Source: Ziziphus jujuba
Lineage: Eukaryota; Streptophyta; Magnoliopsida; Rosales; Rhamnaceae
Direction: 5' to 3'
Length of the DNA: 64,000 nt
Assembly: GCF_031755915.1 (NCBI RefSeq)
Contig: NC_083382.1
Location: forward strand, 32,572,501 to 32,636,500
A model generated the notes under the pieces. The model did not search any database, was not told the DNA's origin, and was given only the letters and a program-made list of their open reading frames with translations. This document shows, piece by piece, positions 49,146 to 61,653 of this stretch. Positions within the stretch are counted from its first letter, which is position 1, and the number at the start of each line of letters is the position of its first letter. The position numbers and the translations under genes are program-made.

Positions 49146-49590
49146 ACTAATAAAACGTACCAGACTACTGACATGTATATTGTCTACTTTACTGAAAGGC
49201 TGCCAATTTTTATTTTTTAAATCTCCACCTATTTCTTTCTACCTAACTCATCTATAATCTTTGCTCTTAAATGTGAAGAGTAAGCCAACTCAACCATCAA
49301 GACCAAACGGTGGCAATTTATCAAAAAAAAGATCAAAAGGTGCCATATGTGCTAACGCTAAGTCTCTTATTCACCTTCTCACCACTTTGTAGCGTCAAGT
49401 ACATTTCCTTTAATAATGTTTTTATATTGAAGCTTAAAAAAACATTAGATTATCATGTCGGCTGTCAGTGTGCCACGTGGCACCTGTTGTCGTAAGTGCA
49501 ATCACTACTGTTCCTCTGCTACTTTACCAATAACGCTACTCGCTTTCACTGTATCACAGAGAGTCTCAGAATCATCAACCTTCTACTAAA
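49146..49590 (+). promoter_or_regulatory. Upstream region of 4CL-like gene B
   Basis: 49146-49375 is the second copy of the block found at 45252-45450. 49376-49590 has no counterpart there and contains gtgccacgtggcac at about 49469-49482, a perfect 14-base palindrome centred on a G-box. Confidence 0.6.
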
Positions 49591-51434
49591 ATGGACCACA
49601 ACAATCCTCAACCTGCTATCGATCCCAGAAGCGGTTTCAACTCAGAAACAAAAATTTTCCATAGCCTCAGACCTCCCATTCATCTTCCTCCCGAACATTT
49701 TGCGATCTCTGCTGCAGCATATGCTCTCTCTCTCCGCCGCAATTTGCCTTGGCCTGACTCAGTCGCGCTCATCGATTCTTCCACGGGTCAACACATTTAC
49801 TACTCCGAGCTCACTCACCGTATTAACACCCTCGCCGCCAATCTCCAAACCACCATCGGACTCTCTAAAGGTGATACAGCATTTATACTCTCTCCCAACT
49901 CAACTACCATTCCGATCCTCTACTTCTCGCTTCTCACTCTCGGCGTCGTAATCTCTCCGGCCAACCCTCTCAGTACCGAGTCAGAGATTATGCGGCTCAT
50001 CGGGCTTTGCAAGCCAATTGTTGCATTTTCCACATCAGCTTTCGCTCACAAACTCTCAAAGCTCCGTCCCAAAATCAAAATCATTATCATCGATTCCCAT
50101 GTGTTCGACACAATGACTAAGAGCTCAAAATGGGAGCTTGAGCCGGCGGAAGTGAGACAATCCGATTTGGCGTCCATCATGTATTCTTCGGGGACAACCG
50201 GGAAAGTCAAAGGAGTGATGTCGACCCACAGGAATCTGATAGCCATGATCGCAACCTACCACGCTCCTTTGATAAAGAGGGAGTCGCCCGCAGTTTTCAT
50301 CTACACGGTGCCGTATTTCCACATGTTTGGGTTTTTTTACTGCGCCAGGTCGGTGTCTGTGAGTGATACGGTGGTGGTGGTGATGGGGAAGTTTGATGTG
50401 AGAAAGACGTTGCGAGCTGTGGAAGAGTTTAAGGTGACACACATGATGTTGGTCCCACCTGTGGTGGTGGCCATGGTGAAGTCTAACTTAACCGCAGGCT
50501 ATGACTTAAGCTCGCTGGAGCAGGTCACGTCCGGTGCAGCTCCACTAGGGAAGGATGTGATTACTGCCTTCAAATCCAAGTTTCCAGACGTTGTTTTGGC
50601 ACAGGTTTAGGCTAGCTATAAGCAATTCTCAAACTATCTATGATTAAGGGTTAATTTGATTATTTTTGTAATTTGTTTTATAGTAAAACTATTATTATTT
50701 TTTTTTAATGATAATTTTGTTTGTAAAGGGTTATGGTATGACAGAGGTGACAGGGGCAGCTTTCCGAACAATTAATCGAGAAGAAACTGAGCGGTGGGGT
50801 TCAACAGGGAGGCTATCTGGAGGTTTTGAAGCAAAAATTGTAGATGCAGAGACAGGGAAGGCTTTGTTTCCATGCCAAGAAGGAGAGCTTTGGCTTAGAG
50901 GACCATCCATAATGAAAGGTTGGGTTTAACTAACTGCCCTTTGTATATGTTAAATAAGCCTACGTATATATAGATAGTTGCAGGTATTGGTGATTAAACC
51001 TTTTCAAGTTAATTTCAACTAATTGACCTCTTTTCAGGTTATATGGGTGACAAAGACACAGAAACAACTTGGGCGGCCATAGTCTCCGGTGGTTGGCTGA
51101 GGACAGGTGACCTCTGTTATATTGATGAGGAAGGTTTCCTTTATGTTGTTGATAGGCTCAAGGAGTTGATCAAATACAAAGGATATCAGGTATATTATAT
51201 TATCTAGACCTTATTTAGTGTTGCTGTTAACTTTGTGTTTGTTAAAATTACTTTTATGCTGTTGAATATCCATTTACATATTGCTAGATGTTTTGCAGGT
51301 AACCCCTGCAGAACTGGAACAGTTGCTCCAAACCCACCCGGAGATAGTTGATGCTGCTGTCATACCGTAATTTTCTACGTCCTTTCTCCGTTATTTTATT
51401 AGAATTTATTTATCCAATAAGTACATATGTATAT

Positions 51435-51483
<49 letters not shown>

Positions 51484-51993
51484 ACTTGGTGAGAAAACTG
51501 GCAGCTATCCTGATGAAGAAGCTGGTCAGCTGCCCATGGCTGTGGTGGTAAGGCAATCAAAAAGCACCATCGGTGAAGCAGATGTGATCAACTTTGTTGC
51601 CAGTAAGGTGCTAATGGCTTCCCTTTTCTTTAGGAGAAGTTTGTTTATTGATTGTCCTTCTGTTTTAACTAAAACTTAGAGTATCATTATTATTTGTTTA
51701 AACAAAAACAAAAGGTGATTGAGTATTGAATGACATGTTGGATCCGTATCAAATATTGACAGTAATGGAGTATTTACCATTTTGGTTATTTTTTATTGGT
51801 ATTTATTTTTTGTAGTTCTTTTACCTTCCAATTGCCAACATATGCATAATCCTGTTGTGTATTGCAGGTTGCCCCATACAAAAAAGTTAGGCGTGTGGTA
51901 TTTGTGGAAGTCATACCAAAGAGTGCAGCAGGGAAAATATTAAGAAAAGACTTGAGGAAGATTTTTGTCCCAGGCTATTTGTCTAGACTGTAA
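49591..51993 (+). CDS. Peroxisomal 4-coumarate:CoA ligase-like enzyme B
   Basis: Six exons with the same intron positions as gene A: 49591-50604, 50729-50918, 51038-51189, 51299-51366, 51505-51607, 51868-51993, giving 550 residues. Motifs: [56 protein letters not shown] and catalytic Lys in [11 protein letters not shown]. It ends SRL, an accepted variant of the type-1 peroxisomal signal. All introns are GT..AG, including intron 3, where gene A has GC. The reaction is presumably ATP-dependent CoA activation of an acyl or hydroxycinnamate-like acid in peroxisomes. The pair is a tandem duplication; residues differ throughout, so the copies are not recent. A CA microsatellite (about 51437-51474) lies in intron 4. 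Confidence 0.88.
51437..51474. repeat. CA microsatellite
   Basis: About 19 CA units inside intron 4 of 4CL-like gene B, flanked by TA repeats. Confidence 0.95.
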
Positions 51994-52919
51994 CCAATCT
52001 TCATTTTATTGATGTTTCCTCATCTTGCCAATAAACTTGAGCAGATAGTTCATGCTGATGGGTAATAGCTTTGCCTTTAAGCTTACAGTGTATAATTAAA
52101 AAAAAGAAAAATGCGTCATAGCAGAAACCTCACCAATATAAATAGCTAGATTAGGCCCTCTAGGTACGTCTAATGCAAAACTATATTGTACTAATTTTGT
52201 TGTACTACACTGAACTGGATTTTATTGCATTAGATTGTTCTCTGTTAATATTGTATATTGTTTGATAAAGGATTGTAATGTACTATATATTTTTATAAAA
52301 AAAAATAATTTTGACAAAATAAATTTGATTTTTATTATTATTCAAATAATTTTCTTTGATAACTTCAAAACAATGGTTAAAACAATGTTTTTCATGAATC
52401 TGCATTGCCACCCATATGCGTTGCTGTCCTTTATGGGCTTGGGCCTTTTGTAGATGCTATCTATGGTATTTGTATATTTTTTTATTGAAATTGTAGGGCC
52501 TTAATTTTGATACTAACCCTTCGATTATTGTGGAAGAAATTGCCAACGAAAAAGTTGTAAAAAAGGTCCGTCATCTTTTGCTTCTTCTTTTTTCCTTCCT
52601 TAATTATGTAATAAGTAAGGAATTTAGTACTAAAAATTTTCTTAATGATAAATTTAATATTTTAAAGTTATAATTTAAATGGATTATATTCTTGTCCGGA
52701 TAGGTTAACACAAAACGTTGGAATAGAAAGGTGTTAAAGATTGATGAGAAGCAGTGTTTTATTCTAAGAGTTGCTGTCCTGCTTGATAACCTGAGTCTGC
52801 TTTCTTAGCTTTCAACATATGGAATAGTATCCTATCTTATAATCTTAATTTCAGTTTTATATACGGGAGCTGATGGATTTAGGTTTTATTAGAAAGGAAG
52901 GATGATAAACTGGAGTGGA
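51994..52919. other. Downstream of 4CL-like B
   Basis: No gene. 52389-52480 is related to 53928-54020 (about 90 bases: tttttcatgaat(c/t)tg, attgccacccat, gggcttgg.cctttt, gctatct). These diverged direct repeats bracket the transporter relic. Confidence 0.5.
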
Positions 52920-53673
52920 ATTCTGACTGCGGTCAGTTTGTTTGCATTTTTTATCGCAACCATAGCCTTTTTCCTACTCTGTACCCTTCCATGGAGAAGA
53001 AGCATCAGTTTTTAGTTATTTTTCTCTTTTCCACTGTTGGCTACACAATAATGGCAGTGTTGGGTTGTTTGATGTTCGAATTTGGGATTAACTCTCAGAT
53101 TATTTTGAACCTGCCTGTTGAAAATTGAGCTGGTAGGTGTCGCAATTCGTGTCAGCAGATTATACCTATTTAACATACTTGTTAAGCGGGCGAAATGTTT
53201 AACCTACTTAAGCAAAATATTATTATTATTATATATCAAAATATAGATTTATTTTTAACTATTTTTAATTTTTATACATTAGTTTATTTTATTCCTGTTA
53301 ATTTATGTCAATTTTGAGTTGACTAAATAAGTTTTTTTCAAGTGGGGTTTCAAATCACAACCCAAATTGCCATTTCTACTCAAAAGTGCCAATATACACT
53401 ACCCTATTAACTCCAATTAAATATGCTCTAATAATATAATTTGACGTTGCTTATACATATTTTCCAAGCAATGTCAATGGAAGACTCCGACGATTCTCAT
53501 TGAGTATAGCCATGCTGATCACAAATGCAGCCACAGCACTGGTTCTTCCATTCTACATGCAAATTATATTCGTCATGGGTTTGTTTTTAAGCATGGCATG
53601 CTCGATCCTACTTCCATCCTTATGCTATTTAAAGATTAAAGATATGTGGCAACGTATGGAATTCTGGTTATAA
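52920..53673 (+). pseudogene. AVT-type amino-acid transporter relic
   Basis: Two open segments of an AAAP-family (vacuolar AVT1-like) transporter. 52920-53128 reads FVCIFYRNHSLFPTLYPSM, then MAVLGCLMFEFGINSQIILN and LPVEN, ending in a stop. 53461-53673 reads SLSIAMLITNAATALVLPF, ending ILLPSLCYLKIKDMWQRM and a stop. Both carry the family's FPTLY..M and LP..CYLKI signatures. The N-terminal helices, the helices between the segments and the C-terminus were not found. Fragment only. Confidence 0.65.
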
Positions 53674-54684
53674 GCTTCTGATCACCACTGGTATCGTGAA
53701 AGTAATCAAAGTTATTGTTATTTTTAGTACTTGTCTATCAAAATTGAAATTATAAGGTAGTTCAAAATATTAATGGATATCCTCTTTGTACTTATTTACT
53801 ATTATTTCGTTTTGTATATTTTCTAACCTCCTATGTTAGTCATAGAAGGAAACAAAGTCAAACATAGAACATTAGAATTGATTGCGAAAGAAGAAGATTA
53901 AGTGGAACGTTTATTTATAAAATAGCGTTTTTCATGAATTTGAATTGCCATCCATGTGTGTTGCTATTTTCTTATGAGCTTGGACCTTTCGTTGTTGCTA
54001 TCTCCGGTACTTGCATATATCACTTATAAAAATTGTGTAATCTTAATTTGGATAAAGTTGTTAAAAAGAACCTCATTCTTTGTTTAATTTTCTTTCTTAA
54101 ATATGTAATTTCGTTTTTAGATACATAACACAGCACACGATTAATACTAAAGATATCAGATAAATGTATCTAAGTATGTATTGAATGTCATGTTTTTACA
54201 TTTATCTTTCAAAATTTCAGTTTTTTATGAATAAATTACAATAATATATTAACTAATAAAATATTAACATATGATATTTAGTGCATCTACGTTTGTTTGG
54301 TATCTCTAGCATTTATCTATTTGCATATATCCGTTATTACCTAACATTTTAAATCAAAAAAGAAAAAAACAAAAAAACAAAAAAGAAGGGAAATAAGTCC
54401 ATTTGGGCCGACCATTGGTTAAGACATTGGGCCTGAGGTTTAGAACCCCAAAACTATTGCCCCAGCCGTTATTTGCCTTACCGAGTCGGAGCCACCATGT
54501 TCTTCTCCTTCTAACCGCTCAAAACTGCAAATTTTCCATTTTCGCAAATAAGTAAGCCTTGCTGGAGTTCAGTTCTGCTAGCGAGTAGTTTGTTCTCCTA
54601 TGTCCGAGATTCAGAAGAAGAAGAATTTCTAGCACACTATAAAATTCAAATTTCTGGAGGATCTGGAGCTTGGCCTTGACCTTG
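53674..54684. other. Upstream of TPLATE
   Basis: AT-rich, with the second copy of the 90-base repeat at 53928-54020. 54395-54465 has tRNA-like promoter words (see findings). The last 100 bases are the TPLATE leader. No protein-coding gene. Confidence 0.5.
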
Positions 54685-57600
54685 ATGGACATTCTCTTCG
54701 CTCAGATCCAAGCCGATCTTCGCTCCAACGATGCACTCCGCCAGTCCGGCGCTCTCCTCCAAGCCCTCCAGCAGTCCGCTGCTGGCCGAGACATCTCCGT
54801 CATCGCCAAGTCCGCCGTCGAGGAGATCGTAGCCGCGCCGGCCTCTGCTGTATGCAAGAAGCTCGCTTTCGACCTCATTCGCTCCACGCGCCTCACTGCC
54901 GATCTCTGGGACACAGTCTGCACAGGCATACGCACGGATTTCGAGTTTCCCGATCCCGACGTCACAGCCGCCGCCGTCTCCATCCTCGCCGCAATCCCTT
55001 CGTATCGTCTCTCCGCCATCATTACCGACTCTAATAAAGAAATCAGCAACTGTTTCGATTCGCCTAGCGATAACCTCCGGTTCTCCATTACTGAGACCTT
55101 GGGATGCATTCTGGCTCGAGACGACCTCGTTACGCTCTGCGAGAACAATGTCAATCTGCTTGATAAGGTTTCCAACTGGTGGACTCGTATAGGCCAGAAT
55201 ATGCTGGACAAATCGGACAACGTCGCGAAGGTGGCGTTTGAATCGGTCGGGAGGTTGTTTCAGGAATTCGATTCGAAGCGGATGAGTAGACTGGCGGGAG
55301 ACAAGCTGGTGGATAGTGAGAATTCGATTGCAATTAGGTCGAATTGGGTTTCGTCAATGGTGGACTTCGTTTGGAAGAAGCGCAACGATTTGATGGCGAG
55401 GTCGTTGGTCTTGCCGGTGGAGACTTTCAGGACCACGGTGTTTCCGATTGTGTATGCGGTCAAGGCCGTGGCTTCTGGGTCAGTTGAGCTTATAAGGAAG
55501 CTATCTAAATCCTCTGGTGATCCCAAGGGACCGGTTGTGGATTCGACTGCGGAGAAATTGGTGGGTGTTTCCGACGTGGTTACGCATTTGGCGCCGTTCT
55601 TGGCATCGTCTTTGGAGCCGGCTTTGATCTTTGAAGTGGGGATTAACATGTTGTACTTGGCTGATGTTCCTGGAGGTAAGCCTGAATGGGCTTCGCAATC
55701 CATTATTGCCATTCTCACGCTTTGGGATAGGCAAGAATTCTCTTCCGCCAAGGAAAGTATTGTCAGGGCTGTTGTTACGAATTTGCAACTTCTCGATCTT
55801 CATATGCAGGTATACTTACTCGTTTTCTTCTGTTTCCCACTTGTTAAGTTGAAGAAGCGATTCGATTCTCATGCATGTTAAGGTGTAGGAGTATGGCAAT
55901 AAGGAATGTCTACCATCGATCACTTCGTTCAATTTCATAGCTTTAATGGGATTGATAAGGCAAAGATTAAAAACTCAATGGAATATGACCTACTTAGTGT
56001 CCTCACTAGGAAGCAAGATGATATAATTGGCTTTGGTGGAAACAAATAGAACATGATTGTGGTTATGCCAGAAAACGTGAATTTAACTGGGCTCTGTTAT
56101 TATGGTGATCAGTTGAATAAGTTTAATAAATATGTATCTATGCTTTCGCATCTGTTCGTTATTCAATTATAACTTTACGTTTTTAGAAGTGAACTGATGT
56201 AGTAGAACCCATGTTTGTAGGTTTCATTGTTTAGGAGGTTGCTTCTGATGGTGAGAAACCTGAGGGCAGAATCAGACCGCATGTATGCTTTAGCATGTAT
56301 TTGTCGGACAGCTCTTTGTGTTGATCTATTTGCAAAGGAAAGTGTCCGAAGAGGTCAGAAACCTCTTGCTGGGACTGATATTGCTTCGCTTTTTGAGGAT
56401 GTTAGAATAAGAGATGATCTTAATGCTGTAACAAGTAAAAGCTTATTTAGGGAGGAGTTAGTGGCATCATTGGTAGAAAGTTGCTTTCAGCTGTCTCTAC
56501 CATTGCCTGAGCAAAAGAACTCTGGTACAGAGAGCAGGGTAATAGGAGCTTTAGCATATGGAACTGGTTATGGTGCACTAAATTGGACAGAGCCTGCACT
56601 GGAAGTAGTGGAGGTTTGCAGGCCTTGTGTCAAATGGGATTGTGATGGCAGGACCTATGCAGTTGATTGCTACTTAAAGTTGCTTGTTAGGCTGTGCCAC
56701 ATCTATGATACAAGGGGAGGTGTGAAAAGAGTTAAAGATGGGGCTTCTCAGGATCAAATTCTAAACGAGACAAGGTTGCAGAACTTGCAACGTGAACTTG
56801 TGAAAGATTTACGTGAGGTAGGTATACCTTCTTTAAGCAATTATATTCTAACCTATTTAACGTATATATGTTGCTAACAAACACTGTTTGAGTATACACT
56901 ACACTGAAAATGCATCCATGAACTTATAAAACTCTCTGCATCATTGTTGCAATTTTTTAGTTACCTTTATCATTAACACAAACAAAGGGATTTAAATATT
57001 GTTGTTGGATATGGTTCCGTGGTACAAAAATATCTCCTCTTTTGTATTTTTCCTCTCCCCTCTGTTTTATGCTCAATCAACAAGGCAATTGGATGCTTTT
57101 ATACTTTGGTGCTAAAATTGCAAGCTTAAATATTGCTGCTGTGTACTTCATTATATCAAAGATTGTCAGTTTTGTACCTAGGATGGAAAAGTTGATTTGA
57201 ATTAGCTAATACATAATTAAGGTTGACGGCACTTTACATAATGATGCCATCCACAGTATGCTGACTCCTTTATCTCATGTTTGTAGTGAAGACTTGTATT
57301 TCTAGTGCTGGATTTACTTATTGTGGGTTCATCATGCAATCATACTTTGATCTGTCAGGCATATGGAATTAGTTGGATATGATGCATTATTTTCATTCTC
57401 GGTTTTCTGTTTTCTCTTCTCTATTTTTCTCCCTTATCTTTTAGTTGTTTGTTTAGTCCTTTATCTTCACTGTTAGCTTTTATTCTTCCATCCAATTCCT
57501 GGTCAATTTATTTTCTTTTGGGTTTGTCTCACACCTCAATAAATTCAAGAGGTTTCTCCCCATAGTTATGATGCATCTATGTTCGTTTGACAGGTGAATA

Positions 57601-60487
57601 CCCCAAGAATATGTGCCCGTGTTGTTTGGGCTGTCTCAGAACACATAGATGTAGAAGGTTTAGATCCACTTCTGGCTGATGACCCTGAGGATCCACTGAA
57701 CATTATTATATCAAATATCCATAAGGTTTTGTACAATGTAGATTCATCTGCAGATTCAACTAATAGGCTTCAAGATGTCCAGGCAGTTCTTTTATGTGCT
57801 CAGCGGTTGGGATCTCGCCACCCAAGGGCTGGACAGTTATTGACTAAAGAACTTGAGGATTTTAGGAACGGTAACGTGGCTGATTCTGTTAATAAGCATC
57901 AGTCACGTATGATATTGCAGAGGATCAAGTATTCTTCAAACCATCCAGACAACAGGTGAACATATATGTATATGCGTGTTAATTATAATTTCATCCATAT
58001 ATGCACATACCCACACTATGAGGGTGGTTAGGAAGTTCTCATTAAAATAGTTAGGTGATTTTGCTAGATATATATCTTCCTTGAAGTGAAATATATGTTG
58101 TTAATATCTACATATTCATAGTACAATCTAGATTGCTTTAGAGCATGTATAGATCATATATACAAATCATAGAAAGATGCCTTGCTCTGAAAAATGATGG
58201 ATCCATTCCATATTGAAATGATTGTTATACTTTTTCCAGGTGGGCAGGGGTAAGTGAGGCCAGAGGCGATTACCCATTTAGCCACCACAAACTAACTGTT
58301 CAGTTCTATGAAGCCTCTGCAGCTCAGGATAGAAAGTTGGAATCATTGGTCCACAGTGCTATTTTAGAGCTTTGGAGGCCACGTCCTAGTGAACTTGCCC
58401 TTCTGCTGACAAAAGGAGCTGACTCTACTTTACTCAAGGTTCCCCCTACTGCAATCACTTTGACTGGTAGCAGTGATCCCTGCTTTGTTGAAGCATATCA
58501 TTTAGCAGACTCTAGTGATGGAAGGATTACTCTGCATTTGAAGGTAAAGTTTGTCTGATTCATATTTTAGATGCAAAAAGCCCTCTGTTCTGGTTGTCTC
58601 TTCTTTATTTATTTATTTATTATTTGATGGGGTGGATTAAAAGATCCGAAGTAATTATATGATACTTTCTGGTTCACTCAGAATGCCTTTTTGTAACTCT
58701 TTTGGTTTTGGGTTGGTGCTTTCCATAGATCAAATGGATAGATAACATTATACTTTATTTGTTGGCGTCAGCGTACTGGCTTAATTTGTTGATGATCCAT
58801 TTTATATGTTTATGGATATGCAGGTCTTAAATTTAACTGAGCTTGAACTAAACCGGGTGGATATTCGGGTTGGATTACATGGTGCATTATATTTTATGAA
58901 CGGGTCTCCTCAAGCAGTACGACAGCTGCGTAATCTAGTTTCACAGGTTTTCATTCTGATCTTTAAAATATATTGCCCCATTTACAGAAAAACCCCATTC
59001 CATGTCTGCTCTGCAACACTTCTTATTGGCTTTTCTCTTTTCCTGGTTATTCTAAGTGCATTAATTGTTGTTTTTCTTGAAAAGTGTGTTCTCTATTAGA
59101 AATAGACTGTAGGTATATTATTAATGGGTGGCTCTTCCTTATTGGATATTTTATCTTGTTTACATGTTTTGTGTAAATAAGAATCTTTTTCGTCTCATTA
59201 TATGTTCATGATTATGTGATCAGTTTACTTGTTTATCTTGTTTCTAGGATCCAGTGCTGTGCAGTTTGACTGTGGGTGTTTCTCACTTTGAGAGATGTTC
59301 CCTGTGGGTTCAAGTCTTATACTACCCCTTTTATGGTAGCGGTGGTGCTGGAGATTATGAAGGTGACTACACTGAAGAAGATCCGCAGATAATGAGACAA
59401 AAGAGAAGCTTAAGGCCAGAACTTGGTGAACCTGTGATTTTGAGGTGTCAACCATACAAAATTCCGCTAACTGAGCTTCTGTTACCTTATCAGATATCAC
59501 CGGTTGAGTTTTTCCGCCTATGGCCTAGCTTACCTGCTTATGTAGAGTTCACTGGTACATATACCTATGAAGGAAGTGGTTTCAAAGCTACTGCTGCACA
59601 GCAGTATGGTGCATCTCCTTTCTTGAGTGGGCTAAAGTCCCTGGAATCCAAGCCATTTTATAGAGTCTGCTCACATATCATTCGGACAGTGGCAGGGTTT
59701 CAGGTTACTTTCTATTACAATGTAACTTTTTTTATTTATTTTCATAGTGGCCTTTTTTGAAGCATGGCCTTCATTTTACAACCAACATGGTCGAAATGAT
59801 AAAAGTTCCTTGCAAAACTGGATATGCCTGAATAAGTTTGTAGATGAGTTTATGTAAAGAGATTCTTGCTGCCTGAGTATTTTCTCATTTTACTTTCTTG
59901 CAATCTTGAATAGTAATTTTCATGCTGCTAAGTTGCCTCACAAAATTGTTATCCTGTTACAGGTTTGTTTTTCTGCAAAAACTTGGCATGGAGGCTTCTT
60001 GGGCATGATGATCTTCGGAGCTAGTGAAGTGAGCAGGAATGTGGATTTGGGTGATGAAACAACCACTATGATGTGCAAATTTGTTGTACGAGCTTCTGAT
60101 GCATCAATAACAAAGGAGATTGGATCAGATCTACAGGGCTGGTGTGATGACCTTACCGATGGAGGTGTGGAATATGTGCCTGAGGATGAAGTAAAGGCCT
60201 CTGCTGCTGAGAGGCTTAGGATCTCAATGGAACGAATAGCTTTGCTAAAGGCAGCCCGGCCAAAGCCTAAGATTCCTAATCCTGATGATGAAGAAGAAAA
60301 TGAGGATGGAGAGGAAGACGAGGATAAAAAGAAGGAAAAGAAGAAAGATGGTAAGGAAGATGATGAAAAGGGACCTTCAACCTTGTCAAAGTTAACTGCA
60401 GAGGAGGTTGAGCATCTTTCTCTTCAAGCAGCTGTGCTCCAAGAGTGGCACATACTGTGTAAAGATAGAGGTACCAAAGCAAATTAA
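54685..60487 (+). CDS. TPLATE: TPLATE, endocytic adaptor complex subunit
   Basis: Seven exons: 54685-55809, 56221-56817, 57594-57955, 58240-58543, 58824-58946, 59248-59703, 59963-60487, in phase throughout, giving 1163 residues, close to the known family length. The start is the ATG giving MDILFAQIQADLRSNDALRQ; an upstream in-frame stretch lacks an ATG. TPLATE is a core subunit of the plant TPLATE complex, which works with AP-2 at the plasma membrane in clathrin-mediated endocytosis and at the cell plate. The N-terminal two-thirds is an adaptin-like alpha-solenoid. Residues from about 780 form the appendage region (LELNRVDIRVGL, HFERCSLWVQVLYYPFYGSG). The tail is an acidic/Lys-rich stretch (EEENEDGEEDEDKKKEKK) before the conserved STLSKLTAEE end. 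Apparently intact; convergent with CSN3. Confidence 0.96.
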
Positions 60488-61653
60488 CCTCTGCATTATA
60501 TATATATATATACAATTATAATGAAGAAAAATTTGATTATATTTTTTTGTACTCGTGTATTTTGGTTTTGGGTATGTGAATTAGTTAGGTGCTGAAAACC
60601 TGATTCAGAGAAAATTTGGTGTTTCTGTAATATCTTTTATTATTAGTTTTTTTCCCTTTATAGGCCTTTATTTATTTATTTTTTTTAGTGGGGGACTCGT
60701 ATATATTTGTACCGGCTAGTCACTGATTGATTTTTTTTTTTTGAGAGATTAATTGTTATATACGGGCATTTTCATTAGAGGCTCTCTGATTCCCGATTCA
60801 TATGCTTATAGTAATATTATATCATAATGTAATCTATACTGAGTCTTTTCTTGCTGATAGCACTTTAGTTTTTAGTGAGGACATTTAGGCTTTACTAACA
60901 GAATATATAGGATAATTCTTGCTTGTTTAGCATTGCTTTAGCTTCGCTGTTCGTATCTTGTTGGTGAGGTGCGGAAGTCACCACAACTAAAAGAAAATGA
61001 ATGAAGGAAGAAGGCATTCGCATTAGAAATACTACAAAGGCATTCGGCGCCGACTACGAGACTACGATTACAATACGAATCATTACTATACTTGGTACTT
61101 TTGTTTTTATTGATTGTAAGGCCCTAACACGATGACAGAGGGCATTTTCCATGTTGGTCGATTCTTGCCCTTTTCCCACGAAATAAACGAGAAGATTGAA
61201 AATGTGGGGCTTTTTTGTTTTGTTTTTTGTTTTTTTTTTGTTTTTTGTTTTTGTTTTGTCCCAAACAAATTATAAATATCATGTAAAGCAATAAATTCCT
61301 TAACGCCCAAAAAAAAAAAAAAAAAACCAACAACAACCCACCCAATCGAGAACAAGATTTGATACCCTGGTAGCAGAATGAAGAATTTGGAGATCTGATA
61401 CCCTGATAGCCAAATGAAGAATTTGGATCTCCCTAATCAACGGTCGTTTATTAATTTCTTGAACACTATAATATATAAGACACAACGGACGAACAAAGGA
61501 AAAACCTACTATAAAGCATGTCCAACAGTCGTTCACAACGAGTAACAAAGAGGTAAATGACAAAAAGAATTTCCATCCCTTTCCAAAAAAGAAGATGAGA
61601 AATCATCAATCACACTTTAAGGTCCATATACAAAGCTGTCTTTTTTCTTGAGT
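60488..61653. other. Convergent spacer between TPLATE and CSN3
   Basis: 3' flanks of both genes. It includes a TA run at 60500-60515, G/T and A runs at 61205-61330, and a two-copy repeat around 61361-61425 (gatacc.tg.tagc, atgaagaatttgga). No gene supported. Confidence 0.55.

Noticed and set aside
51400..51551. Thr-His repeat open frame
   Set aside because: Product of the CA microsatellite in an intron.
54670..54684. Upstream in-frame extension of TPLATE
   Set aside because: It begins with TTG, not ATG; the ATG at 54685 gives the conserved family start.
54702..55803. Minus-strand open frames over TPLATE exon 1
   Set aside because: Shadow frames in a coding exon; no homology.
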